A stretch of DNA of 64,000 nucleotides from Paenibacillus oceani. GTDB lineage: Bacteria > Bacillota > Bacilli > Paenibacillales > NBRC-103111. The notes below the pieces were generated by a model. It was not told the DNA's origin. It ran no database searches and worked only from the letters and a program-made list of their open reading frames with translations. Position numbers and translations under genes: made by a program. Below, in pieces: positions 8,628 through 17,311 of the stretch. The stretch lies in NCBI RefSeq assembly GCF_014705615.1, contig NZ_JACXJA010000007.1:186001-250000 (forward strand), given 5' to 3'. Position 1 is the stretch's first letter; every line of letters begins with the position of its first letter.

Positions 8628-10499
8628 ATGGGAATCAGTATTTTGAATGAGCGGGACTATTACCGGATCGTGTACGGCGGATGGCTGGGCAAAAATATCG
8701 GCGGAACGCTGGGCGCGCCGGTAGAAGGCAGGAAGGAGCTGCTGGATCTGACCTTTTATCCGAAGCTTCCGGACGGCCCGCTCGAGAACGACGATCTGGA
8801 CCTGCAGCTCGTCTGGCTGCACGCTTTGGAGCAGTACGGTCCGTCCTTGACCGCACGGGAGCTCGGGAAGGAATGGGCGGAGCACGTATTTTTCCCGTTC
8901 GACGAATACGGGTATGCGCTTGCCAACTTGCGCCGGGGGCTGCAAGCTCCGATAGCGGGCTGGTTCAACAATCCGTTTACGAACTGTATGGGTTCGCCGA
9001 TCCGCTCCGAGATCTGGGCGATGGCTGCGCCGGGCGCACCGGAGATTGCGGCATATTACGCGTATCAGGACGCCATCGTGGACCATGCCGGGGGTGAGGG
9101 CGTATATGGGGAAATGTTTTTCGCGGCGCTGGAAAGCGCGATCTTCGTCGAGAAGGACAGAGACCGGCTGATCGAAATCGGCATGAAGCACATTCCGGAA
9201 AGTTGCCGGACCGCCAAAGCGATGCGGGATTTGATCCGCTGGCACAAGGAAGGCTGCAGCTGGACGGAAGCGCGCGAGCTGATTCTGAAGCATCACGGAA
9301 ACGATAATTTTACCGATGCTCCGCAAAATATCGCGTTTACGATTCTCGGCTGGCTGTACGGCGACAACTTTGAGGACGCGCTTCTCAAATCGGTCAACTG
9401 CGGCTATGATACGGACTGCACGGCGGCGACGCTCGGCGCGATTCTCGGTATGCTGCTCGGACCGGAACAACTGCCGGAAAGATGGGTCAAGCCTGTAGGC
9501 GACCGGGTCGTGGTGAGCCCTCCGATCAAAGGGTTTCCGGCTCCGGCCAATCTGGACGAATTGACCCGCCGCACGATCCGGATGGGCAAGCAAGTGCTCG
9601 CGGCCTGGGATTCGGATATCATCGTGCATCCGGATCTGCCGACCTCCTGGAGCCGGAAGGAAGCGGCAGTAGATCCGCTGATTGCATTATCGGAAAGCCC
9701 GGTATCGTCGAACAGGTATCAGCTTCCCGAAGGGTCTGTGCGTAATCCGGATCTGGAACTGGTTATCGAGTATGGGCAGACGGGCCCCGCGATCGGCACG
9801 AATCAGACGAAATCCGTTTTTTTCGAGTTGGTCAACTGTTCCCGGGTCGCCGTTGAAGGGACGGTCTCCCTGGAGCTGCCGGACGGATGGACCGCTTCCG
9901 AAGCTCGGCCGGTCGTGCTGGAGCCGGGGCAATCGTACCGCTGGGAAGCGGAAATTCGCGCTAACGAGTTGGTAAACTCGTATAACGGCCTGGCGCTTCT
10001 ATGGACCAGAAACCATGACGTGTCCGTATGGTCCGAACAACGGGTAGCGTTCTCCCTCGTCGGAGCTGCGAAGTGGACGGTATGGGGACCTGACGGGCAG
10101 CAGCTCAAGGACGTCTGGTTTAGCGGAAACAGACTGGACTGGGAGAAGGCGCTCGGAGCCGAGATGGAGGGTGTGTACCGGGCCAGTACGACGATGCATG
10201 TTCCGACGGAGAGACCGTTCCGTCTTATAGCCGCAGCCAATTGCCCGGTTCGGATGAAGCTGGACGGACAGCTTGTCGTCGACTGCGGCGATACGCTGCC
10301 GCTGATGCCGGCTTTCCATAGAGCTCCCCCCAGACAAACGGCCGAATTGACGATCGGGGAAGGTTATCATGAAGTGGAAGTGGAAGTCGTAAAGGGTGAA
10401 AATCCGCTCGAAGTATACGTCCTGCCCGTATCCGTAAGGAAGACGTCTTCTCCAGGCCCGTGCTACTTTTTCACGGACGTAACTTGGGGGCTCCGTTGA
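8628..10499 (+). CDS. ADP-ribosylglycohydrolase (DraG/ARH-type) family protein with C-terminal extension
   Basis: A 623-residue protein. Residues about 8-330 show the ADP-ribosylglycohydrolase fold: YGGWLGKNIGGTLGAPVEG, a metal-ligand stretch ENDDLDLQLVWL in place of the usual T-D-D-T, VDHAGGEGVYGEMFFAA, and the second metal motif DTDCTAATLGAILGML. The remaining 290 residues look like beta-sandwich modules with an Ig-like WTASEARPVVLEPGQSYRW section. In carbohydrate loci this branch is commonly annotated only as family members, so hydrolysis of an N- or O-linked sugar other than ADP-ribose is plausible. The GGAGGAG SD supports the start. Its stop overlaps the TTG of the amidohydrolase. Confidence 0.8.
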   Translation: MGISILNERDYYRIVYGGWLGKNIGGTLGAPVEGRKELLDLTFYPKLPDGPLENDDLDLQLVWLHALEQYGPSLTARELGKEWAEHVFFPFDEYGYALANLRRGLQAPIAGWFNNPFTNCMGSPIRSEIWAMAAPGAPEIAAYYAYQDAIVDHAGGEGVYGEMFFAALESAIFVEKDRDRLIEIGMKHIPESCRTAKAMRDLIRWHKEGCSWTEARELILKHHGNDNFTDAPQNIAFTILGWLYGDNFEDALLKSVNCGYDTDCTAATLGAILGMLLGPEQLPERWVKPVGDRVVVSPPIKGFPAPANLDELTRRTIRMGKQVLAAWDSDIIVHPDLPTSWSRKEAAVDPLIALSESPVSSNRYQLPEGSVRNPDLELVIEYGQTGPAIGTNQTKSVFFELVNCSRVAVEGTVSLELPDGWTASEARPVVLEPGQSYRWEAEIRANELVNSYNGLALLWTRNHDVSVWSEQRVAFSLVGAAKWTVWGPDGQQLKDVWFSGNRLDWEKALGAEMEGVYRASTTMHVPTERPFRLIAAANCPVRMKLDGQLVVDCGDTLPLMPAFHRAPPRQTAELTIGEGYHEVEVEVVKGENPLEVYVLPVSVRKTSSPGPCYFFTDVTWGLR

Positions 10500-11319
10500 G
10501 AGTCGACGCACATCAGCATTACTGGGAGCCGCAGCGGGGCGATTACGGCTGGCTGACCCCCGGGCTGGACGCGATGTACCGGGACTTTTTGCCGGATCAG
10601 CTAGAGCCGTTGCTCGGCAAGTACAGGATGGACGGTTCCGTTGCGGTGCAGGCCGCGCCTACTGTGGAAGAGACGAAGCATCTTCTGGCACTGAGCGATA
10701 CGTACCCTTCGATTCTGGGGGTCGTCGGCTGGCTTGATCTCGAGTCGCCCGGTTTCGCTGAAGCTTTGGCGCGGCAGCGCGAGCATCCGAAGTTTGTCGG
10801 CATCCGGCCGATGATTCAGGATTTGCCGATGACTGGCTGCTGGGCGAGTCGGTTGCGGGTTCCATGCGGATTTTGGAGCGGCAGCGGTTTCCGGTCGATC
10901 TCCAGCTTCGCCCGCGCCTGCTCGACAGTGCGGTTAAGCTGATGGAGCGAGTCCCGGAGCTTCCCGCCGTTATCGATCATCTGGCGAAGCCGGATTGGGG
11001 GCAATCCCCGGTCCGGTGGCAGGAGGCGATCCGGCGGCTGGCGGAGTACCCGAATGTGATGTGCAAACTATCCGGAATGGTGCCGGAGAGCAGAGTACGG
11101 TGGGATGCCGAGGCGTGGAAGCCGTACGTGACATATGTATTGGACGTGTTCGGCCCGGATCGGGTGATGTACGGAAGCGATTGGCCGGTTTGTCTCTGGT
11201 CGGCTGACTACGATCGGGTGTACGAATCGTTGGCCGGGCTGCTTCCTGCCGGACCGGAGGATTCGAGGTGGACCGGCTTGTGGGGAGAAAATGCGGCGCG
11301 GTTTTACGGTTTGAGATGA
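10496..11319 (+). pseudogene. Amidohydrolase (L-fuconolactonase/rhamnonolactonase-like), frameshifted
   Basis: The first part reads from TTG 10496 (overlapping the previous TGA, with GGGGG five bases upstream): VDAHQHYWEPQRGDYGWLTP is the N-terminal metal motif of amidohydrolase family 2. At about 10826-10828 the frame breaks. Restoring one base gives LPDDWLLGESVAGSMRILER and continues in the other frame to 11319, through VIDHLAKPDWG, CKLSGM and YGSDWPV, the usual later motifs. The unrepaired frame runs 39 aberrant residues to 10942. Family members open sugar lactones, which fits the rhamnose-type locus. A sequencing error is possible; otherwise the gene is inactive. Confidence 0.8.
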
Positions 11320-11361
11320 ACGGAACGGACTTCGGCGTATTGCCGTTTTTCTTCCATAACT

Positions 11362-11416
11362 AAAGAACCTTCGTTTCCTGCAATCGATCGCGGGAGGGCG
11401 AAGGTTCTTTTTATTT
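11362..11416 (+). terminator. Rho-independent terminator after the carbohydrate operon
   Basis: AAAGAACCTTCG (11362-11373) pairs perfectly over 12 bases with CGAAGGTTCTTT (11399-11410), followed by TTATTTT. It closes the operon that starts at 8628. Confidence 0.75.
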
Positions 11417-11650
11417 TGGGCCAAAGAAAGGGAGTGGAGCAGGGAGGGGAATCGTAATGGAACCAATTGGTGCAAGCGAGACTGCCCGTTTCCTCAGACG
11501 CGCCGGCGTACGGGGATGCCGAAAAACCGTCTGGGGGAAATCCCACTCCCGGACGGTTATTACAGGGGTTAAGAGTAGCGCGCAGCAATGCCGAAATGCG
11601 TTTTGCACGAGTCTATGCCGCGTTCACACACGCCGGGAGCCGCTCATGGG

Positions 11651-11813
11651 CACGGGCCGACCGGATAAGGGTGGATTGTACCTTGTATTTTGTCCGAAAC
11701 CCGCTTGGTCGGGGAGATAGGAGCGGTTCGTAGCTGCTAAATCGGCGAAAAGCTTATAGCCCCCGCTAATTAGTTGAAATAAGGGGGCAAACCGCCTTTA
11801 TTTGTCTCTTCCT
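11651..11813. repeat. Dispersed repeat of about 160 bp, copy 1
   Basis: This noncoding stretch aligns along its whole length with 25504-25666. Shared blocks include AACCCGCT, GGGGA-ATAG-AGCGG, TTGAAATAAG and GCAAACCGCCTTTATT. The 5' AGCGGTT and the 3' AACCGCC can pair. It lies in a 745-bp gap (11320-12064) with no convincing gene. Confidence 0.6.
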
Positions 11814-12064
11814 TCCAGTTGGGCGAGAATAAAGGTTGCCAAAGGCTCTTATTCCTTGCAGTGCCGCTCCCGCAAACACGTCTTTAGCGAAGCGAAACGT
11901 TCATATCCGAGGGGAAGCTGTTTGCACCGGGGGATTGGACTTGAACAAGGTCGGGTGTGGAAGCTTTTCTTAAAAGGCCGAAACCAAAAGCGGTTGTATA
12001 CGTTGTATACGGATATGCCAGCCGTCCTGTCGATATATGCGTCAAAGTCCCGCCGGGCCTAAGA

Positions 12065-12241
12065 TCAGTGGCAATCGGGGGCGTCGTTGTATACGATTCC
12101 GTCTCCGGTCAATACGATTAGGGGCTGAGGCACGTACGGCTTCGCCTCTACGACGGAAATCCGGTCCTTTTGTCCGTATACGGCCACCACGACCGCTACG
12201 ATGGCGATCGCCGAGAAGGAAATCCATTTCTTTTTGTTCAT
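12065..12241 (-). CDS. Small membrane-anchored protein (58 residues)
   Basis: Lys-rich N-terminus (MNKKKWI) followed by one hydrophobic segment (FSAIAIVAVVVAVYG) and a 35-residue tail ending in GDGIVYNDAPDCH. This is a single-pass or signal-anchored peptide. The ATG at 12241 is ten bases from an AAGGAG SD; the longer TTG frame start lies too close to that site. No family is recognised. It converges on a gap holding the dispersed repeat. Confidence 0.5.
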   Translation of the reverse strand: MNKKKWISFSAIAIVAVVVAVYGQKDRISVVEAKPYVPQPLIVLTGDGIVYNDAPDCH

Positions 12242-12393
12242 CTTCGCCAAACTCCTTCCGTCAGCAATGAAGTTAAAAGTAGTATACCTTATTTCACACC
12301 AGAATACTAGGGATTATTCGGGGAGAGGTTTGCAATTCCAGAACGTGCAAAGGTTTCCTGCCTCGCCAAAACCATTCGTCCGCTGCGTTCGTG

Positions 12394-12421
12394 AATGGGC
12401 CCGATTTTTTGAGGGCCCATT
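12394..12421. other. Perfect 9-bp hairpin upstream of the ABC cassette
   Basis: AATGGGCCC (12394-12402) and GGGCCCATT (12413-12421) flank a ten-base A/T-rich loop. No T run follows on either strand, so it is not a standard terminator. A second short inverted repeat (ATAGTT, AACTAT) lies at about 12470-12491, just ahead of the SD of the first cassette gene. Confidence 0.5.
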
Positions 12422-12523
12422 ATGAAAAATTTTGCAAACCATGTAACTTTTTTTGTCGATGCGACGTCTATAGTTTGTATGAACGAACTATGAACGCGAA
12501 AGAGATAGGAGGAGAATCGGGGG

Positions 12524-13378
12524 ATGGCTTGGCTTCCGCGTTTTGCCGCGAAAAAAAAGAAGGAAACGGCGCCGGCTGCAGCATCCGGTGAACGGCCCGC
12601 GACATCGGCTGTTGCGGTGGAGACCGCGTCGGCTGCCGAGACGGCTTACCGGGACGGAACAGCGGCGGCCGGTCTGCCGGTCAGGGGAGAGCCGGCAGCG
12701 AATGAGCTGATTCTGTCCGTCAACCATGTCGAGCGTTCATTTCCGGTAGGCGGTCAACAGCTTCACGTCCTGAAAGGAATCGATATGGAACTGAGGCGCG
12801 GCCAATTGGTTATGCTTCGCGGACGTTCGGGCTCGGGCAAGACGACGCTGATGAATATGATCGGCGGCCTCGATCAGCCGAACAAGGGCGAGATTTATTT
12901 TATGGGACACCCGTTCCATCAGTGGAATGACGATAAGCGGACCGAAGTAAGACGCAAGCAGATCGGGTTCATCTTCCAGGCTTATGCGCTGATGCCGCTG
13001 TTGTCCGCATGGGAAAACGTCGAGCTGTCAATGAGGATGGCCGGTATTCCGCGTTCGATGTGGAAGCCGCGAGTCGAGCATTGTCTGGAACTTGTCGGAC
13101 TTGGCAAAAGGATGCACCACCGCCCGTTCGAATTGTCCGGCGGCGAGCAGCAGAGGGTGGCTATCGCCAAATCGATCGCACACCGTCCAACGCTGCTGCT
13201 GGCGGACGAACCGACTGCGGAACTCGATTCGCAGATGGGCGCGCAGATCATGTCGGTTTTTCGCGAAATCATCGAGACCGAGCAGGTGACGATCTGCATG
13301 ACTACACACGACCCTACGATTTTGGAGGTAGCCGACCATGTCTATCAGATGGTTGACGGGAAATTCGTCACTACATAA
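12524..13378 (+). CDS. ABC transporter ATPase, LolD/MacB type (cassette A, first ATPase)
   Basis: A 284-residue ATPase with Walker A GRSGSGKTT (100-108), Q-loop Q152, signature LSGGEQQ (204-210) and Walker B LLLADEPT (224-231). This pattern belongs to the LolD/MacB/FtsE group that powers FtsX-type permeases. The first 60 residues are an unusual Ala/Lys/Glu-rich, probably disordered, extension. The ATG is preceded by AGGAGGAG. The 3' end overlaps the adaptor gene by 41 bases, so the five genes to 19721 form one operon. Powering of export or cell-envelope stress signalling is inferred from family. Confidence 0.9.
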   Translation: MAWLPRFAAKKKKETAPAAASGERPATSAVAVETASAAETAYRDGTAAAGLPVRGEPAANELILSVNHVERSFPVGGQQLHVLKGIDMELRRGQLVMLRGRSGSGKTTLMNMIGGLDQPNKGEIYFMGHPFHQWNDDKRTEVRRKQIGFIFQAYALMPLLSAWENVELSMRMAGIPRSMWKPRVEHCLELVGLGKRMHHRPFELSGGEQQRVAIAKSIAHRPTLLLADEPTAELDSQMGAQIMSVFREIIETEQVTICMTTHDPTILEVADHVYQMVDGKFVTT

Positions 13379-14414
13379 ACGCAGCAAAACGATACTTACA
13401 GTTGTATTGGCCGTATCCATGATAGCCGCCAGCGGCTGCTCGCTGCTTCCGAAAGAAGAGGAAGAGGAAGTGCTTCCGGCGATTACTCCGCCGAAGATTT
13501 CCGCGAAGCCGGAACACACGGTCAAGACGACGACTCTCGAAACGAAAGTGAGAGGCGCCGGTCGGCTGATGTCCACCAAGGAGGAAATCTTGTATTTCAC
13601 CGAGGACAACAAACGGATTAAGGAAATGTATGTCAAATCCGGAGATGCGGTCACGGCAGGCCAACTGATCGCGGAGCTTGACGTCAGCACGCTGGAAAGC
13701 GAGCTTCGTACGCTGAGACTGCAGCAGCGCAGCGAGGAGCTGGCGATGATCGAGAAGCTTCGCAAAAGCGACGGCGACCAATCGGCAACCGAGCTGGAGC
13801 AGGCCAAGATCCAGTTCGAGCTCAAAAAGGAAAAGCTGACTGAGCTGGAAACATCGATCGCCAAGGCGAAGCTGAGCGCTCCTTTCGGCGGGACAATCGT
13901 CTCCGTGCCAGTCAAAAAAGGCGACAGCGTCAAGGCGTACGACGATATTGCCGTCGTGGCCGACCTGAACGAGCTGACCGTCGTGGCCGACCTGAGCGCC
14001 GACGACCTGAAAAAAGTAGCGGTCGGAATGGAAGTGCTGGTCGATATTAACATGGCTGGTCAGCATAAGGGTAAGGTGAAGCAGCTGCCCGCTCCTAAGC
14101 AGGATAACAACAACAACCCGGGCGGGCAGAAGAAGCAAGACACGATCGACAACTATCTGGTCGTGGAGCTCGATGCGTTCCCTCAAGGACTCAACCGCGG
14201 AACGCCGCTAAGCGTGCAGGTCATCACCCAGCGGAAAGAAAACGCAGTCGTCATTCCGGCTTCCGCGCTTCGCAGCTATTCCGGCCGCAACTATGTGCAA
14301 GTGGTCGACGATAAGGGGAAGCGGGAGGTAGACGTAGAGATCGGCCAGCAGACGTCGACCGAAGTGGAGATCCTTAAAGGCCTGCAGCCGGGGCAAAAAG
14401 TGGTGGGGAGATAA
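13338..14414 (+). CDS. HlyD/MacA-type adaptor lipoprotein (cassette A)
   Basis: A 358-residue membrane-fusion-type protein. The N-terminus is a lipoprotein signal with lipobox AASGC (Cys34). A split biotinyl-lipoyl domain follows: VKSGDAVTAGQLIAELD, then a short coiled coil at about residues 115-170 (LRLQQRSEELAMIEKLRK), then LSAPFGGTIVSVPVKKGD. Beta-barrel and membrane-proximal domains close the protein (VVIPASALR near the end). In MacAB-like systems such adaptors bind the permease and guide substrate outward. Gram-positive versions lack an outer-membrane partner. The start ATG 13338 has GGAGG nine bases upstream, inside the ATPase gene. Confidence 0.87.
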   Translation: MSIRWLTGNSSLHKRSKTILTVVLAVSMIAASGCSLLPKEEEEEVLPAITPPKISAKPEHTVKTTTLETKVRGAGRLMSTKEEILYFTEDNKRIKEMYVKSGDAVTAGQLIAELDVSTLESELRTLRLQQRSEELAMIEKLRKSDGDQSATELEQAKIQFELKKEKLTELETSIAKAKLSAPFGGTIVSVPVKKGDSVKAYDDIAVVADLNELTVVADLSADDLKKVAVGMEVLVDINMAGQHKGKVKQLPAPKQDNNNNPGGQKKQDTIDNYLVVELDAFPQGLNRGTPLSVQVITQRKENAVVIPASALRSYSGRNYVQVVDDKGKREVDVEIGQQTSTEVEILKGLQPGQKVVGR

Positions 14415-14419
14415 CGTCT

Positions 14420-17308
14420 ATGCCTATGCTCCGGTTTTTGTATCGTAAAATGTGGAATAACCGCTGGATGACGCTCAGTACACTGCTCGGGCTTATTGTG
14501 GCGGTAGCGTTCACGACCAGTATCCCGATGTACTCGGACGGCTCGCTCAAGCGGGTCGTAGCGAATACGCTGCTGGACAATACGGACGGACTGCCTCCGG
14601 GCTCGACGCTGATCCGTTATCAGGCGGTAGGGGCGGATAAAGCCGATCTGGAATCGCTTGGTGACGTTGACGCCTACATTCGCGACGAGATTCCGAAGCA
14701 GATCGGATTTCCGTTTACGACTTATGCACGTTCTTATTCGATTCGGGGTTCGCAGATCACGCCGGTCGATCCGACCAAGACGGACCCGAGCAAGCGCCGC
14801 CAGATGACGATCGTCACATACGGCGGCTTGGCCGACCATATCGAGATGTCGAACGGCAGCCCGTTCTCCGATCAAGTCAAGAACGGGGTCATCGAGGCGG
14901 TTGTTTTCGAAGAAGCGATGTACCGGAACGATTTCAGAGTCGGAGACGAGTTCAATTATCCGATTACCGGCGGGCAAGGCATCGCACCGCTTAAGGTGAA
15001 GGTTGTCGGCACGTTCAAGCCGAAGCAGGAGGAAGATCCTTACTGGTACCAGGGCTTCGAGGGACTGCTTAACAGCCTGATCGTCAGTGACGAAGTGTTC
15101 CAGAACGAACTGCTCCAGCAGAAAAAAATACCGCTTAATCTTGCGAACTGGTATTACGCGTTCGACTTGCGCGAAATCAAAACAAGTCAGCTGTCCGATC
15201 TGTCCCGGATTCTGGACCGACTGGACATTACGCTGTACCAGAAGCTGAAGGATACGAGAGTGGACTTCTCGTTCCAGGATATGCTTACCGAGTTCAAGCG
15301 GCAAAGCCTGCAAATGCAAATGACGCTGTTCACGCTCGCTGCGCCGATGATTGCGATGGTCTTTTATTATATCGTTATGAATGCGCGCCAGTCGCTGGAC
15401 CGCCAGCGGAGCGACATCGCCGTACTGCGAAGCCGCGGGGGAAGCACCCGCCAGATCATTTGGGTATATTTGCTGGAAGGGCTTCTGCTCGGCGCTATCG
15501 CTCTCCTTATCGGACCGGTTATCGGCTGGATGATGGCGAAGAGCATCGGCTCGTCGAACGGATTTCTTATGTTTGTCGACCGGAAGGCGGTTCCGGTAGG
15601 TGTGACGACGGAAGCGCTAATGTATGGGGGAGCGGCGGTGCTGCTGGCCATACTTGCGAGCGTAATTCCGGCGGTTTCCTTCGCCCGGTCGTCCATCGTC
15701 AGCTACAAGCAGCAGTTGGCCCGTTCGGACCGCAAGCCGTTCTGGCAGAAATGGTTTTTGGATGTGCTGCTTATTCTGCTGGCCGGTTACGGGTATTATT
15801 CGTTTCAGAATTATCAGGTGTTGTCGGCCAAAACCGGCTTGACGAACGATCAGCTTCAGGTGCATCCGCTGCTGTTTTTCGTTCCGGCGCTTACGATATT
15901 CGCGCTGGGCCTGTTTTTCCTGAGATTGTTTCCGTGGCTGCTGCGGCTGTTTAACTGGCTCGGCAAAACGTTTTTGCCCGTACCGATCTATTTGACGCTT
16001 ACGCAGCTGTCCCGTTCGTCCAAATCGTATTATCCGCTTATGCTGCTGCTTATTTTGACTCTGGGCCTGGGGGTATACAACTCCTCTGCAGCACGGACGA
16101 TCGATCTGAACTCCACCGAGCGCACGTTATACCAGTACGGCACCGATGTCGTGCTTCAGCCCGTATGGGAAGCGTACTCGGAAGCACCGCCGCCGTCGCC
16201 GGAACAAGGTCAAGGAGGCCAAGGCGGCCAGGGGGGACAAGGCGGTCAAGGTGGCCAAGGAGGCGGAAACCCGGGAGGTAATCCCGGCGGCGAACCGCAA
16301 AACTCGAAGATGCTGTACCTCGAACCGCCGTTTGAAATTTTCCGCACGCTGGAAGGCGTGGAACATGCGGCGAGAGTGCTGCAAACGAAAGGAAACGTCG
16401 TCGTTTCCGGCAAATCGCTTGGCGCCGGTACCGTCATGGGTATCGACAACGTGGACTTCGCGGAAGTGGCCTGGTTCCGCAACGATTTGTTCCCGGCGCA
16501 TCCGCGGCAATATTTGCAACTGCTCGGCTCTTACGAGCATGCGGTGATCATCCCGGAATCGTTCGCCAAGAAACATCAGGTGAAGCCGGGCGACCTGATC
16601 TCGATCGCGATTCAGCAGCAGATGGTCGAGTTTGTCATTGTCGGCACGCTGCCGTATTGGCCGTCGCTGTATCCGGATCAATCGCCGTTTTTCATCGCCA
16701 ATCTGGATTACATATTCGATCAGGCGCCTCTCGTACCTTATGACGTCTGGCTGAAAATGAAGCCCGGAGCGCTGCTCGCTCCGATTATCGAGACGCTGCA
16801 AGAGAAAAATATTCCATTGGTCAGCTACAAGGACGTACGAAGAGAGCTGATCACCCAAAGCAAACATCCGTCGCGCGGCGGCGTATTCGGCATACTGAGC
16901 CTCGGATTCCTCGTATCGGTTCTCGTATCGCTGATCGGATATGTGCTGTATTGGTTCTTTAATCTGTCGAGCAGGGTCGTTCAGTTCGGCGTCTTGCGGG
17001 CAATGGGATTGTCGCGCAAGCAGTTGACCGGCATGCTGCTGCTCGAACAGGTGTTTACCGCCGGATTGTCGATTGTGCTGGGCTTCGTGATCGGCAGGCT
17101 GACGAGTATTCTGTTCCTGCCGTTCCTGCAGACGACGGAAAATGCCAAAACGCAAGTTCCGCCGTTCCGGGTCGTGTTCGAAGCCAGAGACATGTATCAG
17201 CTTTACGCCGTCGTCGGATTTATGCTGATTACAGGCGCAACGCTGCTGCTGCTTCATATTCGCCGGCTGAGAGTGCATCAGGCGGTTAAGCTGGGGGAGG
17301 AGCGGTAA
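14420..17308 (+). CDS. FtsX/MacB-type ABC permease (cassette A)
   Basis: A 962-residue membrane protein. One N-terminal membrane segment is followed by an extracytoplasmic domain, a three-helix FtsX unit at about residues 300-430 (QSLDRQRSDIAVLRSRGGS precedes the second helix), further helices to about residue 555, a second external domain, and a C-terminal three-helix unit (VVQFGVLRAMGLSRKQLTG is the FtsX core motif). At about residues 593-630 the second external loop carries a Gly-Gln repeat. No substrate is known. It is the membrane partner of the neighbouring ATPases and shares its layout with the permease at 57031. Confidence 0.87.
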   Translation: MPMLRFLYRKMWNNRWMTLSTLLGLIVAVAFTTSIPMYSDGSLKRVVANTLLDNTDGLPPGSTLIRYQAVGADKADLESLGDVDAYIRDEIPKQIGFPFTTYARSYSIRGSQITPVDPTKTDPSKRRQMTIVTYGGLADHIEMSNGSPFSDQVKNGVIEAVVFEEAMYRNDFRVGDEFNYPITGGQGIAPLKVKVVGTFKPKQEEDPYWYQGFEGLLNSLIVSDEVFQNELLQQKKIPLNLANWYYAFDLREIKTSQLSDLSRILDRLDITLYQKLKDTRVDFSFQDMLTEFKRQSLQMQMTLFTLAAPMIAMVFYYIVMNARQSLDRQRSDIAVLRSRGGSTRQIIWVYLLEGLLLGAIALLIGPVIGWMMAKSIGSSNGFLMFVDRKAVPVGVTTEALMYGGAAVLLAILASVIPAVSFARSSIVSYKQQLARSDRKPFWQKWFLDVLLILLAGYGYYSFQNYQVLSAKTGLTNDQLQVHPLLFFVPALTIFALGLFFLRLFPWLLRLFNWLGKTFLPVPIYLTLTQLSRSSKSYYPLMLLLILTLGLGVYNSSAARTIDLNSTERTLYQYGTDVVLQPVWEAYSEAPPPSPEQGQGGQGGQGGQGGQGGQGGGNPGGNPGGEPQNSKMLYLEPPFEIFRTLEGVEHAARVLQTKGNVVVSGKSLGAGTVMGIDNVDFAEVAWFRNDLFPAHPRQYLQLLGSYEHAVIIPESFAKKHQVKPGDLISIAIQQQMVEFVIVGTLPYWPSLYPDQSPFFIANLDYIFDQAPLVPYDVWLKMKPGALLAPIIETLQEKNIPLVSYKDVRRELITQSKHPSRGGVFGILSLGFLVSVLVSLIGYVLYWFFNLSSRVVQFGVLRAMGLSRKQLTGMLLLEQVFTAGLSIVLGFVIGRLTSILFLPFLQTTENAKTQVPPFRVVFEARDMYQLYAVVGFMLITGATLLLLHIRRLRVHQAVKLGEER

Positions 17309-17311
17309 CCG

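Noticed and set aside
11457-11733. Two overlapping + frames of 87-88 codons in the gap after the carbohydrate operon
   Set aside because: No SD, no recognisable composition, and part of the frame lies in the dispersed repeat.
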